From: Winslowiella toletana
Lineage (GTDB): Bacteria > Pseudomonadota > Gammaproteobacteria > Enterobacterales > Enterobacteriaceae
Reading direction: 5' to 3'
Assembly: GCF_032164335.1 (NCBI RefSeq)
Contig: NZ_CP134152.1
Coordinates: 1,798,001-1,862,000, forward strand
Length of the DNA: 64,000 bases
In this document: one piece after another, positions 1 to 9,640 of the stretch
Layout: every line of letters starts with the position of its first letter
Numbering within the stretch: position 1 is the stretch's first letter
The notes under the pieces: model-generated
Database searches by the model: none
The model's input: only the letters and a program-made list of their open reading frames with translations
What the model was told of the DNA's origin: nothing
Translations under genes and position numbers: made by a program

Positions 1-665
1 AGAAGGGTAAAAGCCAGTATCAGAAACTGGGTGAGAAGGGCGATTTCTTTGAAGTTTCGGAATTTAATGCAAAATTATGGGTCAACCTGACCGACTATCT
101 CGATACCGGCCTGTTCCTTGACCACCGCGTGGCGCGTAAAATGCTTGGCCAGATGAGCAAAGGTAAGGATTTCCTTAACCTGTTTGCTTACACCGGCAGC
201 GCCAGCGTACATGCCGGGCTGGGCGGTGCGCGCAGCACCACTACCGTGGATATGTCACGGACTTATCTGGAGTGGGCAGAGCGCAACCTGCGCCTGAATG
301 GCCTGACCGGCCGTCAGCATCGTCTGATGCAGGCAGATTGCCTCAGCTGGCTGCGCGAAAGTCAGGAGCAGTTCGATCTGATCTTTATCGATCCACCGAC
401 TTTCTCCAACTCAAAACGTATGGAAGAGAGTTTTGATGTTCAGCGCGATCATCTGGCGCTGATGACCGACCTGAAGCGTCTGTTACGTAAGGGCGGCACC
501 ATCATGTTCTCCAACAATAAACGCGGATTCAAAATGGACCAACAGGGACTGGCGTCACTGGGTCTGAATGCGCAGGAAATTACGGCCAAAACCCAGTCGC
601 AGGATTTTGCCCGCAACCGTCAAATTCATAACTGCTGGCTGATTACTCATGCTGGTAAGGAATAA
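1..665 (+). CDS. rlmL: RlmL (RlmKL) 23S rRNA methyltransferase, C-terminal part
   Basis: This is the 3' part of the bifunctional 23S rRNA methyltransferase; the reading frame is open from the left edge, so the N-terminal RlmL half lies outside. What is visible is the RlmK-type SAM-dependent domain that makes m7G2069. It has the SAM-binding motif around [14 protein letters not shown] and the catalytic-type IDPPTFSNS motif. A GTG at 129 is internal and not a start, because conserved residues ([19 protein letters not shown]) precede it in frame. uup begins 6 bases after the stop, as in E. coli. Identification is by recalled similarity and gene order. Confidence 0.95.
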   Translation, partial: KGKSQYQKLGEKGDFFEVSEFNAKLWVNLTDYLDTGLFLDHRVARKMLGQMSKGKDFLNLFAYTGSASVHAGLGGARSTTTVDMSRTYLEWAERNLRLNGLTGRQHRLMQADCLSWLRESQEQFDLIFIDPPTFSNSKRMEESFDVQRDHLALMTDLKRLLRKGGTIMFSNNKRGFKMDQQGLASLGLNAQEITAKTQSQDFARNRQIHNCWLITHAGKE

Positions 666-671
666 GTTTTT

Positions 672-2585
672 ATGTCACTGATCAGTATTCATGGTGCTTA
701 CCTGTCATTCAGCGATGCGCCGCTGTTGGATAACACTGAGCTTCATATCGAAGAGAATGAACGCGTCTGTCTGGTAGGCCGTAATGGCGCCGGTAAATCG
801 ACGCTGATGAAAATTATCAACGGCGAACAGCCTCTGGACGATGGCCGTATCATTTACGAACAGGATCTGATTGTTGCCCGCCTGCAGCAGGATCCACCGC
901 GTAACGTCGAGGGTTCGGTGTATGACTTTGTCGCTGAAGGTGTCGCCGAGCAGGCTGAGCATCTGAAGGCCTATCACGCAATTTCCCATGTGGTGATGGA
1001 AGATCCGAGCGATAAAAACCTTAACGAGATGGCGCGTCTGCAAACGATTCTCGATCACCAGAATCTGTGGCAGCTCGAGAGCCGCATTAATGATGTGCTT
1101 GAGCAGATTGGCCTGCAGGCCGATGTGCCACTCTCTTCACTGTCCGGAGGCTGGCTGCGTAAAGCGGCGCTGGGTCGTGCGCTGGTCAGTAATCCGCGCG
1201 TGCTGATGCTCGATGAGCCAACGAACCACCTCGATATTGAAACTATCGACTGGCTGGAAGGATTCCTGAAAACCTTCCAGGGCAGCATCGTATTTATTTC
1301 CCACGACCGTTCCTTTATTCGCAATATGGCAACCCGCATTGTCGATCTCGATCGCGGCAAGCTGGTTTCCTGGCCGGGTGATTACGACCAGTATCTGCTG
1401 GGTAAAGAAGAAGCGCTGCGCGTGGAAGAGATGCAGAATGCCGAATTCGACCGTAAACTGGCGCAGGAAGAGGTCTGGATTCGTCAGGGCATTAAGGCGC
1501 GTCGTACCCGTAATGAAGGCCGCGTGCGCGCATTAAAAGCCTTACGTCGCGAGCGTTCTGAGCGCCGCGAAGTAATGGGCAAAGCCAATATGTCGGTGGG
1601 CGAAGCCAGCCGTTCAGGCAAAATCGTCTTTGAGCTGGAAAATGTCGATTACGGCATCTCGGGTAAACAGCTGGTTAAAGATTTCTCGGTACAGGTGCAG
1701 CGCGGCGACAAGATTGCACTGGTTGGCCCGAACGGCTGTGGTAAAACCACCTTACTGAAGCTGATGCTCGATCAGCTGAAAGCCGACAGCGGCCGTGTGC
1801 ATATTGGCACCAAACTGGAAGTGGCTTATTTCGATCAGCACCGTGCTGAACTCGATCCGGACCGCACCGTGATGGATAACCTTGCCGAAGGTAAGCAAGA
1901 AGTGCTGGTAAATGGTAAGCCGCGCCACGTACTGGGTTATTTGCAGGACTTCCTGTTCCACCCGAAACGCGCAATGACTCCGGTACGTGCGCTGTCCGGT
2001 GGTGAGCGTAACCGTCTGCTGCTGGCGCGCCTGTTCCTGAAACCCAGCAACCTGATGATTCTCGATGAACCGACCAACGACCTCGATGTGGAAACGCTGG
2101 AGCTGCTGGAAGAGCTGATTGATGGCTATCAGGGTACCGTGCTGCTGGTCAGCCACGATCGTCAGTTTGTCGACAATACCGTTACCGACTGCTGGATCTT
2201 TGAAGGCAATGGTGAGATTGGCAGCTTTGTTGGTGGCTACCACGATGCGCAGTTGCAGCGTGCGGCTTACAAACAAACTCGCGCCGCCAGCAAACCGGCC
2301 GCCAACACGCCAAAGCAGGAAAGTGCTAAAAGCGAAACTGTTAAACGGCCGGTAACCAAACTAAGCTATAACCTGCAACGTGAACTGGAACAGCTGCCGC
2401 AAAAGCTGGAGCAGCTGGAGAACAAGATTGTCGATCTGCAGGCGCAGATGGCCGATGCCAATTTCTTCAACCAGCCGCACGATAAAACCCAACCGGTGCT
2501 GGATGCGCTGGCGCAAACCGAGCAGGAGCTTGAAGTGGCTTTCGAGCGCTGGGAATACCTTGAATCCCTGAAAAACGGTGCCTGA
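672..2585 (+). CDS. uup: ABC-F family ATPase Uup
   Basis: A 637-residue soluble protein with two ABC ATPase domains and no membrane segment, as expected of the ABC-F class, which acts on ribosomes and not in transport. Domain 1 has Walker A GRNGAGKSTL, signature LSGGWLRKAALGRAL and Walker B VLMLDEPTNHLD. Domain 2 has GPNGCGKTTL, LSGGERNRLLLARL and LMILDEPTNDLD. The Arg-rich linker around residues 275-300 and the C-terminal coiled coil (about 570-637) match the Uup subgroup, whose C-terminal domain binds DNA and affects precise excision of transposons. It is probably co-transcribed with rlmL. Confidence 0.95.
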   Translation: MSLISIHGAYLSFSDAPLLDNTELHIEENERVCLVGRNGAGKSTLMKIINGEQPLDDGRIIYEQDLIVARLQQDPPRNVEGSVYDFVAEGVAEQAEHLKAYHAISHVVMEDPSDKNLNEMARLQTILDHQNLWQLESRINDVLEQIGLQADVPLSSLSGGWLRKAALGRALVSNPRVLMLDEPTNHLDIETIDWLEGFLKTFQGSIVFISHDRSFIRNMATRIVDLDRGKLVSWPGDYDQYLLGKEEALRVEEMQNAEFDRKLAQEEVWIRQGIKARRTRNEGRVRALKALRRERSERREVMGKANMSVGEASRSGKIVFELENVDYGISGKQLVKDFSVQVQRGDKIALVGPNGCGKTTLLKLMLDQLKADSGRVHIGTKLEVAYFDQHRAELDPDRTVMDNLAEGKQEVLVNGKPRHVLGYLQDFLFHPKRAMTPVRALSGGERNRLLLARLFLKPSNLMILDEPTNDLDVETLELLEELIDGYQGTVLLVSHDRQFVDNTVTDCWIFEGNGEIGSFVGGYHDAQLQRAAYKQTRAASKPAANTPKQESAKSETVKRPVTKLSYNLQRELEQLPQKLEQLENKIVDLQAQMADANFFNQPHDKTQPVLDALAQTEQELEVAFERWEYLESLKNGA

Positions 2586-2604
2586 TATAACGGGAGTGTA
2601 AGGT

Positions 2605-3879
2605 ATGTGTTCGTCGGACCACGCGCATCACTGGATGCTCTGTCCCCAATGTGACCTGATGACACAGCTGCCGGAGATTAAACCCGGCAGCAAAGCGAGT
2701 TGTCCACGCTGTCACACCACATTAATTGCCAACTGGGTTGAGCCGCGCAAGCGGCCAACCGGCTACGCGATTGCTGCACTGTTTATGCTGTTGCTCGCCA
2801 ACCTTTTTCCTTTTGTTAATATGCAGGTCGCCGGTCTGAGCAGCCAGATCACCCTGATGCAGATTCCGCAGGTGATGGTTTCTGAGAATTACAGCAGTCT
2901 CGCGACACTGTTTATGCTGTTTGTGCAGGGCGTTCCGGCTTTTTGCATGGTGGCGATTTTGCTGCTGGTGAATAAGGTGCGCATGGCCGAACCGCTGCGG
3001 CGCTGGATGGCTCGTATACTGTTTCAGCTGAAAAGCTGGAGTATGGCGGAGATCTTCCTCGCCGGCGTGCTGGTCAGTTTCGTCAAACTGATGGCCTATG
3101 GCGATATCGGTATCGGCAGCAGCTTTGTTCCCTGGTGTCTGTTTTGTGTGTTACAGCTGCGCGCGTTTCAGTGTGTCGATCGCCGCTGGCTATGGCAGCA
3201 AGTCGATCCGATGCCAGCACTGCCGCATAAACCGATTGCCGGTATTAGCGGCCTGCGCCAGGGCGTGCGCTCCTGTCGTTGCTGTACCGCGATTCTTCCC
3301 GTCGATCAGCTGGTCTGTCCGCGTTGCGGAACCACCGGGCATGCCAGACGCAGGCACAGCCTGCAATGGACCATCGCGCTGCTGATCACTTCAATTGTGC
3401 TGTATGTTCCGGCCAACCTGATGCCGATCATGGTCACTGAAGCGCTCGGCAACAAAATGGATTCAACCATTATGGCCGGGGTTATTCTGTTGTGGAGCGA
3501 CGGTTCTTATCCGGTCGCGCTGGTGATTTTTATCGCCAGCATAATGGTGCCGTCGTTGAAGATGATTGCCATTGGCTGGCTCTGCTGGGATGCGCATGGG
3601 CGTGGCCGTGGTCGTCACGACAGCGAAAAGATGCATCTTATCTATGAAGTGGTGGAGTTTGTCGGACGTTGGTCGATGATTGACGTTTTTGTTATTGCCG
3701 TGCTCTCTGCGCTGGTGCGTATGGGGCGATTAATGAGTATTTATCCTGCTACAGGTGCGCTGTTGTTTGCGGTGGTGGTGATTCTCACCATGTTCGCGGC
3801 AATCACTTTTGATCCGCGCCTGACCTGGGATCGAGTACGAGAAAAAAGTTTGAAGGAGCCGAGCGTTGACGGAAAATAA
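2605..3879 (+). CDS. pqiA: PqiA inner-membrane subunit of the PqiABC lipid transport system
   Basis: A 424-residue polytopic inner-membrane protein. It has two repeated halves, each opening with a cysteine zinc-ribbon: CPQC...CPRC near residues 14-36, and CRCC...CPRC near 225-245. Each half is followed by about four hydrophobic helices. PqiA belongs to the PqiA/YebS/LetA family and works with the MCE-domain tunnel PqiB and the lipoprotein PqiC in moving lipids across the envelope. The start follows a GGGAG ribosome site. Its 3' end overlaps pqiB by 14 bases, so translational coupling is likely. In E. coli the operon is paraquat-inducible; no SoxS box was identified here. Confidence 0.95.
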   Translation: MCSSDHAHHWMLCPQCDLMTQLPEIKPGSKASCPRCHTTLIANWVEPRKRPTGYAIAALFMLLLANLFPFVNMQVAGLSSQITLMQIPQVMVSENYSSLATLFMLFVQGVPAFCMVAILLLVNKVRMAEPLRRWMARILFQLKSWSMAEIFLAGVLVSFVKLMAYGDIGIGSSFVPWCLFCVLQLRAFQCVDRRWLWQQVDPMPALPHKPIAGISGLRQGVRSCRCCTAILPVDQLVCPRCGTTGHARRRHSLQWTIALLITSIVLYVPANLMPIMVTEALGNKMDSTIMAGVILLWSDGSYPVALVIFIASIMVPSLKMIAIGWLCWDAHGRGRGRHDSEKMHLIYEVVEFVGRWSMIDVFVIAVLSALVRMGRLMSIYPATGALLFAVVVILTMFAAITFDPRLTWDRVREKSLKEPSVDGK

Positions 3880-5512
3880 TCACGGCGTTGCCAAAGTCGA
3901 GCAGATCAAACGCTGGTCGCCGGTCTGGATCATCCCGATCGTAACCATTCTGATCGGTGCGTGGATACTGTTTTATCATTTCAGCCATCAGGGGCCTGAA
4001 GTCACCCTGATCACCACCAATGCCGAAGGGATTGAAGGCGGTAAGACCACAATTAAAAGTCGTAGCGTTAACGTCGGTATCGTTGAAAGCGCGGTGCTGA
4101 GCGACGATTTGCATCATGTGGAAATCAAAGCGCGCATGAACTCCGGTATGGAGAAGCTACTGAAAAGTGATACCGCGTTTTGGGTAGTAAAACCGCAAAT
4201 TGGTAAGGAAGGCGTGACCGGGCTCGGAACGCTACTTTCCGGTGCCTATATTGAACTGCAGCCGGGCAGTACTGACGGAGCTAAGCCGGAAAGCTACGAG
4301 CTGTTGGATTCGCCACCGCTGGCACCGCCTGATGCGAAAGGGGTGCGTATTACCCTTTACAGCAATAAAGCCGGGCAACTGAATGCCGGCGATCCGGTAT
4401 TGTTCCGTGGCTATCGCGTTGGCTCAGTCGAGACCAGCCAGTTCGATACCGACAAGCGCTCAATGCGTTATCAGCTGTTTGTTACCGCGCCTTACGATCG
4501 TCTGATCACCACCAACGTGCGCTTCTGGAAAGACAGCGGCATCGCCGTGGATATGTCGGCTTCCGGCATGCGCGTGGAAATGGGCTCACTGACGACCCTG
4601 TTTAGCGGTGGCGTCAGCTTCGACGTGCCAGAGGGGCGCGACCTCGGCGAGCCAGCGGAAAATAATGCTGAGTATCAGCTGTTTGACGATCAGCGCAGCA
4701 TCCAGAATTCGCTGTACACCGAGCATAAAGACTTCGTTATGTTCTTTGACGATTCGATTCGTGGTCTGCAGCCGGGCGCACCGGTCGAGTTCCGCGGCAT
4801 CCGTCTGGGAACCGTAGCGCAGGTACCTTTCCTTGTTCCGGGTACTAATCAGCAGCTGAATAACGATTATCGTATTCCGGTGCTGGTGCGTATTGAGCCG
4901 CAACGCTTCGTTAAAATGATGGGCAGCAACTTCGATCTGGAACGTCGCTTGCAGGAAGGCAGAAAGCAGGGGCTGCGCGCCTCACTGAAATCGGCCAATT
5001 TACTGACCGGGTCTCTGTATGTTGATCTCGACTTCTATAACTCAGTGAAACCTTACACCGGGCCAAATGAGATTGGCGGTTACGAGATTATTCCAACCAC
5101 CAGTAGCGGTCTGAGCCAGATTCAGCAGAAACTGATGACGGCGCTGGATAAGGTTAATGCGTTGCCACTGAATCCGATGGTGAACGAGGCAACCAATACT
5201 CTGGCAGAAAGCCAGCGTACGCTGCGTGAGTTGCAGAAGACGCTGGATAATATCAACCAGATCACCTCCAGCCAGTCGATGAAAGAGCTGCCGCAGGATA
5301 TGCAACAAACCCTGCGTGAACTGAATCGCAGTATGAAAGGCTTCCAGCCAGGTTCGCCAGCTTACAGCAAAATGGTTGGCGATATGCAGCGTCTCGACCA
5401 GGTACTACGTGAACTGCAGCCAGTATTGAGAACGCTGAATAATAAGAGTAACGCGCTGGTCTTCGAAGCAAAACCAGGCCAGGACCCACAGCCAAAGAGG
5501 GCTAAACAATGA
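3866..5512 (+). CDS. pqiB: PqiB MCE-domain envelope tunnel protein
   Basis: A 548-residue protein with one N-terminal membrane anchor (about residues 17-37), then three MCE domains recognisable by repeats such as GPEVTLITTNAEGIEGG, GDPVLFRGYRVGSV and GAPVEFRGIRLGTV. The long C-terminal helical part (about 415-530) in homologues forms a coiled-coil needle across the periplasm. The start is a TTG at 3866 inside the end of pqiA, preceded by GAAGGAG at 3853-3859; the MTENNHG start fits the E. coli protein. The stop overlaps the pqiC start by 4 bases (ATGA). Confidence 0.95.
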   Translation: MTENNHGVAKVEQIKRWSPVWIIPIVTILIGAWILFYHFSHQGPEVTLITTNAEGIEGGKTTIKSRSVNVGIVESAVLSDDLHHVEIKARMNSGMEKLLKSDTAFWVVKPQIGKEGVTGLGTLLSGAYIELQPGSTDGAKPESYELLDSPPLAPPDAKGVRITLYSNKAGQLNAGDPVLFRGYRVGSVETSQFDTDKRSMRYQLFVTAPYDRLITTNVRFWKDSGIAVDMSASGMRVEMGSLTTLFSGGVSFDVPEGRDLGEPAENNAEYQLFDDQRSIQNSLYTEHKDFVMFFDDSIRGLQPGAPVEFRGIRLGTVAQVPFLVPGTNQQLNNDYRIPVLVRIEPQRFVKMMGSNFDLERRLQEGRKQGLRASLKSANLLTGSLYVDLDFYNSVKPYTGPNEIGGYEIIPTTSSGLSQIQQKLMTALDKVNALPLNPMVNEATNTLAESQRTLRELQKTLDNINQITSSQSMKELPQDMQQTLRELNRSMKGFQPGSPAYSKMVGDMQRLDQVLRELQPVLRTLNNKSNALVFEAKPGQDPQPKRAKQ

Positions 5513-6075
5513 TGAAATGGATCCCTGTGGCAATGGCGCTGGCACTGAGCGCCTGTAGCAGTACAACGGAAACCACTTACTATCAACTACCGGCTGCGGC
5601 CGGCAGTGCCAGCACCATCAACAGCAACGCGCCTGACAAGCCGATTCTGTGGATTGAGCACGTATCAGTGCCTGATTACCTTGCCGGCAGCGGCGTGGTC
5701 TATCAGACCAGCGATGTGCAATATGTCATTGCCGCCAACAATCTGTGGGCCAGCCCGTTGGACCAGCAGCTGCAACAGACGCTGGTAAGTAACCTTAGCG
5801 CTGTGCTGCCAGGCTGGATTGTCTCGGCGACGCCGCTGGGTGATAAGCACGATACGCTTAACGTCAATGTGACTGGTTTCCATGGCCGCTATGACGGTAA
5901 AGTGATTATTAGCGGTCAATGGATTCTGCAACACGACAGCCAGCTGATTAAGCGACCGTTCCTGATGGCATTACCGCAGGATGAGGATGGATACGATGCG
6001 TTGGTCAGAACGCTGGCGAAGGGTTGGCAGCAGGAAGCTCAGCGAATGGCTAATGAGCTTTCGCGCTTAAATTAG
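5509..6075 (+). CDS. pqiC: PqiC outer-membrane lipoprotein
   Basis: A 188-residue lipoprotein of the ABC-transport auxiliary lipoprotein family (YmbA/PqiC). A short signal peptide ends in the lipobox LSAC, so Cys16 would be lipidated. The first mature residues, SSTTETTYYQLP, match the family. It sits under the outer membrane and docks the PqiB tunnel. It is the last gene of rlmL-uup-pqiABC; a strong hairpin with a T-run follows 22 bases after the stop. Confidence 0.93.
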   Translation: MMKWIPVAMALALSACSSTTETTYYQLPAAAGSASTINSNAPDKPILWIEHVSVPDYLAGSGVVYQTSDVQYVIAANNLWASPLDQQLQQTLVSNLSAVLPGWIVSATPLGDKHDTLNVNVTGFHGRYDGKVIISGQWILQHDSQLIKRPFLMALPQDEDGYDALVRTLAKGWQQEAQRMANELSRLN

Positions 6076-6096
6076 ACAAATTTTTACTAAACCGCT

Positions 6097-6147
6097 AAGT
6101 CCTTGATTGTCTGAGAGCGTGTTGCTCTCAGCTTCAGGGACTTTTTA
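6097..6147 (+). terminator. Nested-hairpin terminator of the pqi operon
   Basis: An inner stem CTGAGAGC (6111-6118) pairs with GCTCTCAG (6124-6131). An outer stem AAGTCC (6097-6102) pairs with GGACTT (6138-6143) and runs into a T-run. The position just after pqiC and before the separate rmf unit supports a Rho-independent terminator. Confidence 0.75.
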
Positions 6148-6358
6148 TTTGATATTTCAGAAAGATAATCCACTTTTATCGGGTCTGCTGCCGCCAGCAG
6201 GCTGCATATCATATCCAACGTTTATGACATTGGCGTGAATTTTGCGCATTGATCTTTCCAATATTAGGCTGTAGAACTTAATTGTGGCTGCACATTCTGT
6301 GACCACTGTTTTCTTTACACCACATTCCAGCAGACCTAAATGAGGGAACCGAGGCATG

Positions 6359-6526
6359 ATGAAGAGACAGAAACGTGATCGTCTGGAACGGGCGCATTCA
6401 CGGGGTTATCAAGCGGGAATTACCGGACGCTCTAAAGAGATGTGTCCCTATCAGGTGATTGATGCAAGGTCTCACTGGTTGGGAGGTTGGCGACAAGCCA
6501 TGGAGGACAGGGCAGTTAACGCATAA
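6359..6526 (+). CDS. rmf: Ribosome modulation factor RMF
   Basis: A 55-codon gene, the same length as E. coli RMF and nearly identical in sequence: MKRQKRDRLERAHSRGYQAG at the N-terminus, then GRSKEMCPY and WLGGWRQAM. RMF binds near the anti-Shine-Dalgarno end of 16S rRNA and makes inactive 100S ribosome dimers in stationary phase. Two ATGs are adjacent (6356 and 6359); 6359 gives the usual MKRQK start. GAGGGAACCGAGG supplies the ribosome site. It has its own terminator and sits in the conserved pqiC-rmf-fabA order. Confidence 0.96.
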   Translation: MKRQKRDRLERAHSRGYQAGITGRSKEMCPYQVIDARSHWLGGWRQAMEDRAVNA

Positions 6527-6550
6527 CTGACTGTTAATTTAGGGAAGATA

Positions 6551-6576
6551 ACCTCCGCTCAGCGCGGAGGTTTTCA
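6551..6576. terminator. Terminator between rmf and fabA
   Basis: CCTCCGC (6552-6558) pairs with GCGGAGG (6564-6570) across a 5-base loop, followed by TTTT on the plus strand. It lies between convergent rmf and fabA and probably serves rmf; the minus-strand side has no comparable T-run. Confidence 0.75.
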
Positions 6577-6585
6577 CATCAGTGC

Positions 6586-7104
6586 TTAGAAAGCCGTGGT
6601 GTCTTTAAACAAGCCCACTTTCAGGTCAGTCGCGTTATAAATAACATGACCGTCGACCAGCACTTCGCCATCCGCCACACCCATCACCAGTTTACGGTTA
6701 ATGACGCGCTTAAAGTGAATGCGATAGGTCACTTTCTTCGCGGTTGGCAGAACCTGGCCGGTGAATTTAACTTCGCCCACGCCCAGTGCGCGGCCTTTGC
6801 CTTCCGCACCCAGCCAGCCGAGATAAAATCCAACCAGCTGCCACATGGCATCCAGACCGAGGCAGCCGGGCATTACCGGGTCACCAATAAAGTGACAGTC
6901 GAAGAACCACAGCTCCGGATTGATATCCAGCTCGGCTTCAACGTAACCTTTACCGTAGTTACCGCCGTCTTCGGTCATTTTAACCACGCGGTCCATCATC
7001 AACATATTACCTGATGGCAACGGTGGGCCTCCCGCGCCAAACAGTTCGCCGCGTCCAGAAGCAATCAGGTCTTCTTTCGTATAGGATTCGCGTTTATCTA
7101 CCAT
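6586..7104 (-). CDS. fabA: 3-hydroxydecanoyl-ACP dehydratase/isomerase FabA
   Basis: A 172-residue enzyme that dehydrates 3-hydroxydecanoyl-ACP and isomerises trans-2- to cis-3-decenoyl-ACP, the branch point to unsaturated fatty acids. The active-site His is in [11 protein letters not shown] (His71 counting Met1) and the Asp in LGLDAMWQL (Asp85), matching His70/Asp84 of the mature E. coli enzyme. The sequence is near-identical to E. coli along its length. Upstream lie FadR- and FabR-like operators, so control by both acyl-CoA and unsaturated acyl signals is likely. Confidence 0.97.
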   Translation of the reverse strand: MVDKRESYTKEDLIASGRGELFGAGGPPLPSGNMLMMDRVVKMTEDGGNYGKGYVEAELDINPELWFFDCHFIGDPVMPGCLGLDAMWQLVGFYLGWLGAEGKGRALGVGEVKFTGQVLPTAKKVTYRIHFKRVINRKLVMGVADGEVLVDGHVIYNATDLKVGLFKDTTAF

Positions 7105-7142
7105 GTTCTTAATAAGCCTTATTTTAGTGAATCACGAAGGTT

Positions 7143-7176
7143 AGCTAACAGGTGTAAGCTGAACAAGTCCGATCAG
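7143..7176 (-). promoter_or_regulatory. FadR and FabR operator region of fabA
   Basis: Read on the minus strand, CTGATCGGACTTGTTCAGC (7158-7176) matches the FadR activator site of E. coli fabA as I recall it. It is followed by TCAGCTTACACCTGTTAGCT (7143-7162), which resembles the E. coli fabA FabR palindrome with about two changes. The pair lies 39-72 bases upstream of the fabA start. The FadR site includes the lonH stop codon. The assignment rests on recalled operator sequences; no binding model was run. Confidence 0.75.
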
Positions 7177-8924
7177 CTGTGGTTAAACCAGTTAAGCCAA
7201 CGCAGCGGCCAGGGACGCTGGCGAGCATCCTGCTGGTTAATTTGTGCAATACGCTCCTGAATTGAGCGTAGCAGACAAGGGGCATTTTCTTTATCCCATT
7301 CTACGCCGGTCAGCAGAGATAATGCTTCATCAGCACTGTTGACCGCCCATATATGGAACTGGCCATCACGTACCGCATCAACCACATCCTGCTGCAAACT
7401 CAGATGACGTATGTTACTGACGGGAATAATCACGCCCTGTTTACCGTTAAGATTACGCTGACGACAGACCTCAAAGAAGCCTTCGATCTTTTCATTCAGC
7501 CCGCCTACCGGCTGCACATTGCCGAACTGATCAACGGAACCGGTGACGGCAATCTGCTGATTTATTGGCTGGACAGCCAGAGCACTGACCAAAGCACACA
7601 GTTCAGCCAGCGATGCGCTGTCGCCATCGACTTCCGAGTAAGACTGCTCAAACACCAGTGATGCTGAGAACGGCAGTGGCTGATCGAGCTGCATTTCGGC
7701 AATCAGATAGGCTTGCATTATCATCATGCCTTTCGCATGAATATTACCGCCTAATTCAGCTTTACGCTCAACATCAGTGAATTCGCCGTCGCCTGGATGT
7801 ACGACACAGCTGATACGGGAAGGTTCACCAAAGGGACGCGGATGGCCGGGAAACTCGATGACTGACAGTCCGTTAATCTGACCGATGGCTTCGCCTTCGG
7901 TTTCAATCAGAATCTGATCCAGTAAGATTTCATCACGCACGCGCTCAGAGAGATAATTTTCGCGCCATTCACGGGCGCTGAGGGCGGCGATCAGGCTTTC
8001 ACCGGTCAGCAGCGGTTGCTCGCTGTATAATGCCGCTTCACGCAGCTGGCGGCCAAGCCATGCCGGACAAAGCGGTACGTTTTCCTGGTCGCCAGTGTAA
8101 CGTGCCGCTTCGCGCAGTAAAACCGGCCAGAAATCAGCATTGATAGCGGGAAGCGCTAACTGTCTGGCCAGCTGGCTGGTCCACTGGCACCACAGGCTGA
8201 GATCGCCTTCATCAGCAATCTGCAAGTTTTCTTCAAACTCACTGTAGATGCACAGCGACGCCAGTTCTGGCTCCATTTCCTGAAAGTCAGCCAGCGCGTC
8301 GCGCTCGCCACTCAGTACCAGCCTGAACTGCATTGGCATGGAAGGAATGGAGACCGGCAGTGGACGAGTGTCATCAGGTGATAACCAGTCAAAGCGCTGA
8401 CGCGTAATAATTTGCTTCAGCCGTAGCCACATTAGCGGTTGAGCCAGCAGGCTGCGCAGCGACAGCACCAGCGTGCCGCCGTTAACGCGGTGTAGCAGTC
8501 CTGGCTCTAACGTAATGCTGTTATGATGAATGCGTACGCAACCGAAGAGCTGTTCTGGCTCAATCCAGTCGGCATAGCTGATTTCGCCACAGGTGGCAAA
8601 GCGGTCGTCCGCAATGCGGGCGGCCTGCCAGCTGATCTTTTGTTCATTGACCTGATACACGCCACCGAAAACCTGCTGCTCGTCATCCGTCAGGCTTTGC
8701 AATGCCGAGGTCAGTAACGGTAAGTAGTCTGGATTTTCCGCACATTTCACCAGCATCAACGGGAAGGCTGCCGAAGACTGCTGCAGTAAACCTAACGCAT
8801 TGATTAGACGAGGCTGTACCGCAGACAGGCTGTCAGTATCGTCATCAAATGCCTGGGAAAAAAGAGGCTGGTAGCTGTCTGTATCGGGCTGTAGGGCGCG
8901 CCATTCTAGTCGGTTACTGGTCAA
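7173..8924 (-). CDS. lonH: Lon-like protease LonH (YcbZ)
   Basis: A 583-residue Lon-family protein. The C-terminal Lon proteolytic domain (about 370-560) carries the Ser-Lys dyad: Ser in [10 protein letters not shown] and Lys in [10 protein letters not shown]. The N-terminal part lacks a normal AAA+ Walker A, as in YcbZ. The TTG start (MTSNRLEW) matches the position of the E. coli TTG start. It lies between fabA and matP, as in E. coli. Its natural substrates are unknown. Confidence 0.9.
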   Translation of the reverse strand: MTSNRLEWRALQPDTDSYQPLFSQAFDDDTDSLSAVQPRLINALGLLQQSSAAFPLMLVKCAENPDYLPLLTSALQSLTDDEQQVFGGVYQVNEQKISWQAARIADDRFATCGEISYADWIEPEQLFGCVRIHHNSITLEPGLLHRVNGGTLVLSLRSLLAQPLMWLRLKQIITRQRFDWLSPDDTRPLPVSIPSMPMQFRLVLSGERDALADFQEMEPELASLCIYSEFEENLQIADEGDLSLWCQWTSQLARQLALPAINADFWPVLLREAARYTGDQENVPLCPAWLGRQLREAALYSEQPLLTGESLIAALSAREWRENYLSERVRDEILLDQILIETEGEAIGQINGLSVIEFPGHPRPFGEPSRISCVVHPGDGEFTDVERKAELGGNIHAKGMMIMQAYLIAEMQLDQPLPFSASLVFEQSYSEVDGDSASLAELCALVSALAVQPINQQIAVTGSVDQFGNVQPVGGLNEKIEGFFEVCRQRNLNGKQGVIIPVSNIRHLSLQQDVVDAVRDGQFHIWAVNSADEALSLLTGVEWDKENAPCLLRSIQERIAQINQQDARQRPWPLRWLNWFNHS

Positions 8925-9109
8925 AGTTATCGATTTTATCTGAATTGAGGAAAAGCGCGATTATACAAGATTTCAGCCGGTTAAGCACAGAAGAGATGCA
9001 TTTTGCCCCTGCGAGAAACCTCACCCTGTTCAATCGTATGGTTTTCTCTGCCGCAATGCGGAAAAAAGCTGTTATTCTTAACTTGTTACGTGGTCACGAT
9101 GAGATCCCG

Positions 9110-9568
9110 ATGAAATATCAGCAACTCGAAAACCTTGAAAGCGGATGGAAATGGACTTACCTGGTAAAGAAACACCGGGAGGGGGAGTTGATCACGCGTT
9201 ATATCGAAATTAGCGCGGCGCAAGAAGCGGTGGACGCGTTACTGGCGATGGAAAACCGGCCGGTGGAAGTACTGAAGTGGATTGAGTTACATATCAATCC
9301 GGCGCTGGATAATCGTATGAAGCAGACGATCCGTGCGCGACGCAAACGCCACTTTAATGCCGAGCATCAACATACCCGTAAAAAGTCGATCGATCTGGAA
9401 TATCTGGTCTGGCAGCGGTTGGCGGGACTGGCACAGCGGCGTCACTGCACGCTGTCAGAAACCATTGTTCAGCTGATCGAAGATGCCGAGCGTAAAGAGA
9501 AATACGCCGATCAGATGACCTCATTGAAGCAGGGACTGAAAGATATGCTGGGTAAACCGGAAGAGTAA
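9110..9568 (+). CDS. matP: Macrodomain Ter protein MatP
   Basis: A 152-residue DNA-binding protein that organises the Ter chromosome macrodomain by binding matS sites and interacts with ZapB at the divisome. The start chosen is the ATG giving [15 protein letters not shown], which matches E. coli; the open frame reaches back to 8849 but that extension has no counterpart and overlaps lonH. The N-terminal helical bundle is followed by a C-terminal ribbon-helix-helix part containing [10 protein letters not shown] bidirectional terminator follows. Confidence 0.96.
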   Translation: MKYQQLENLESGWKWTYLVKKHREGELITRYIEISAAQEAVDALLAMENRPVEVLKWIELHINPALDNRMKQTIRARRKRHFNAEHQHTRKKSIDLEYLVWQRLAGLAQRRHCTLSETIVQLIEDAERKEKYADQMTSLKQGLKDMLGKPEE

Positions 9569-9600
9569 GCCTCATTTTTTTCAGCTTCGACAGAAAATAA

Positions 9601-9626
9601 AAAACCCCGCCTTGGCGGGGTTTTTA
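9601..9626. terminator. Bidirectional terminator between matP and ompA
   Basis: A GC stem AAACCCCGC (9602-9610) / GGCGGGGTTT (9614-9623), with an A-run on one side and a T-run on the other, lies between the convergent matP and ompA genes. It should work in both directions. Confidence 0.85.
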
Positions 9627-9640
9627 ATCACGAAGATAAC

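Noticed and set aside
1752-2276. 174-codon minus-strand ORF opposite uup
   Set aside because: Shadow of the second ABC domain; codon use and similarity support only the plus-strand gene.
8849-9109. 87-residue N-terminal extension of MatP
   Set aside because: It overlaps the start of lonH on the other strand, and MatP homologues begin at MKYQQLENL.
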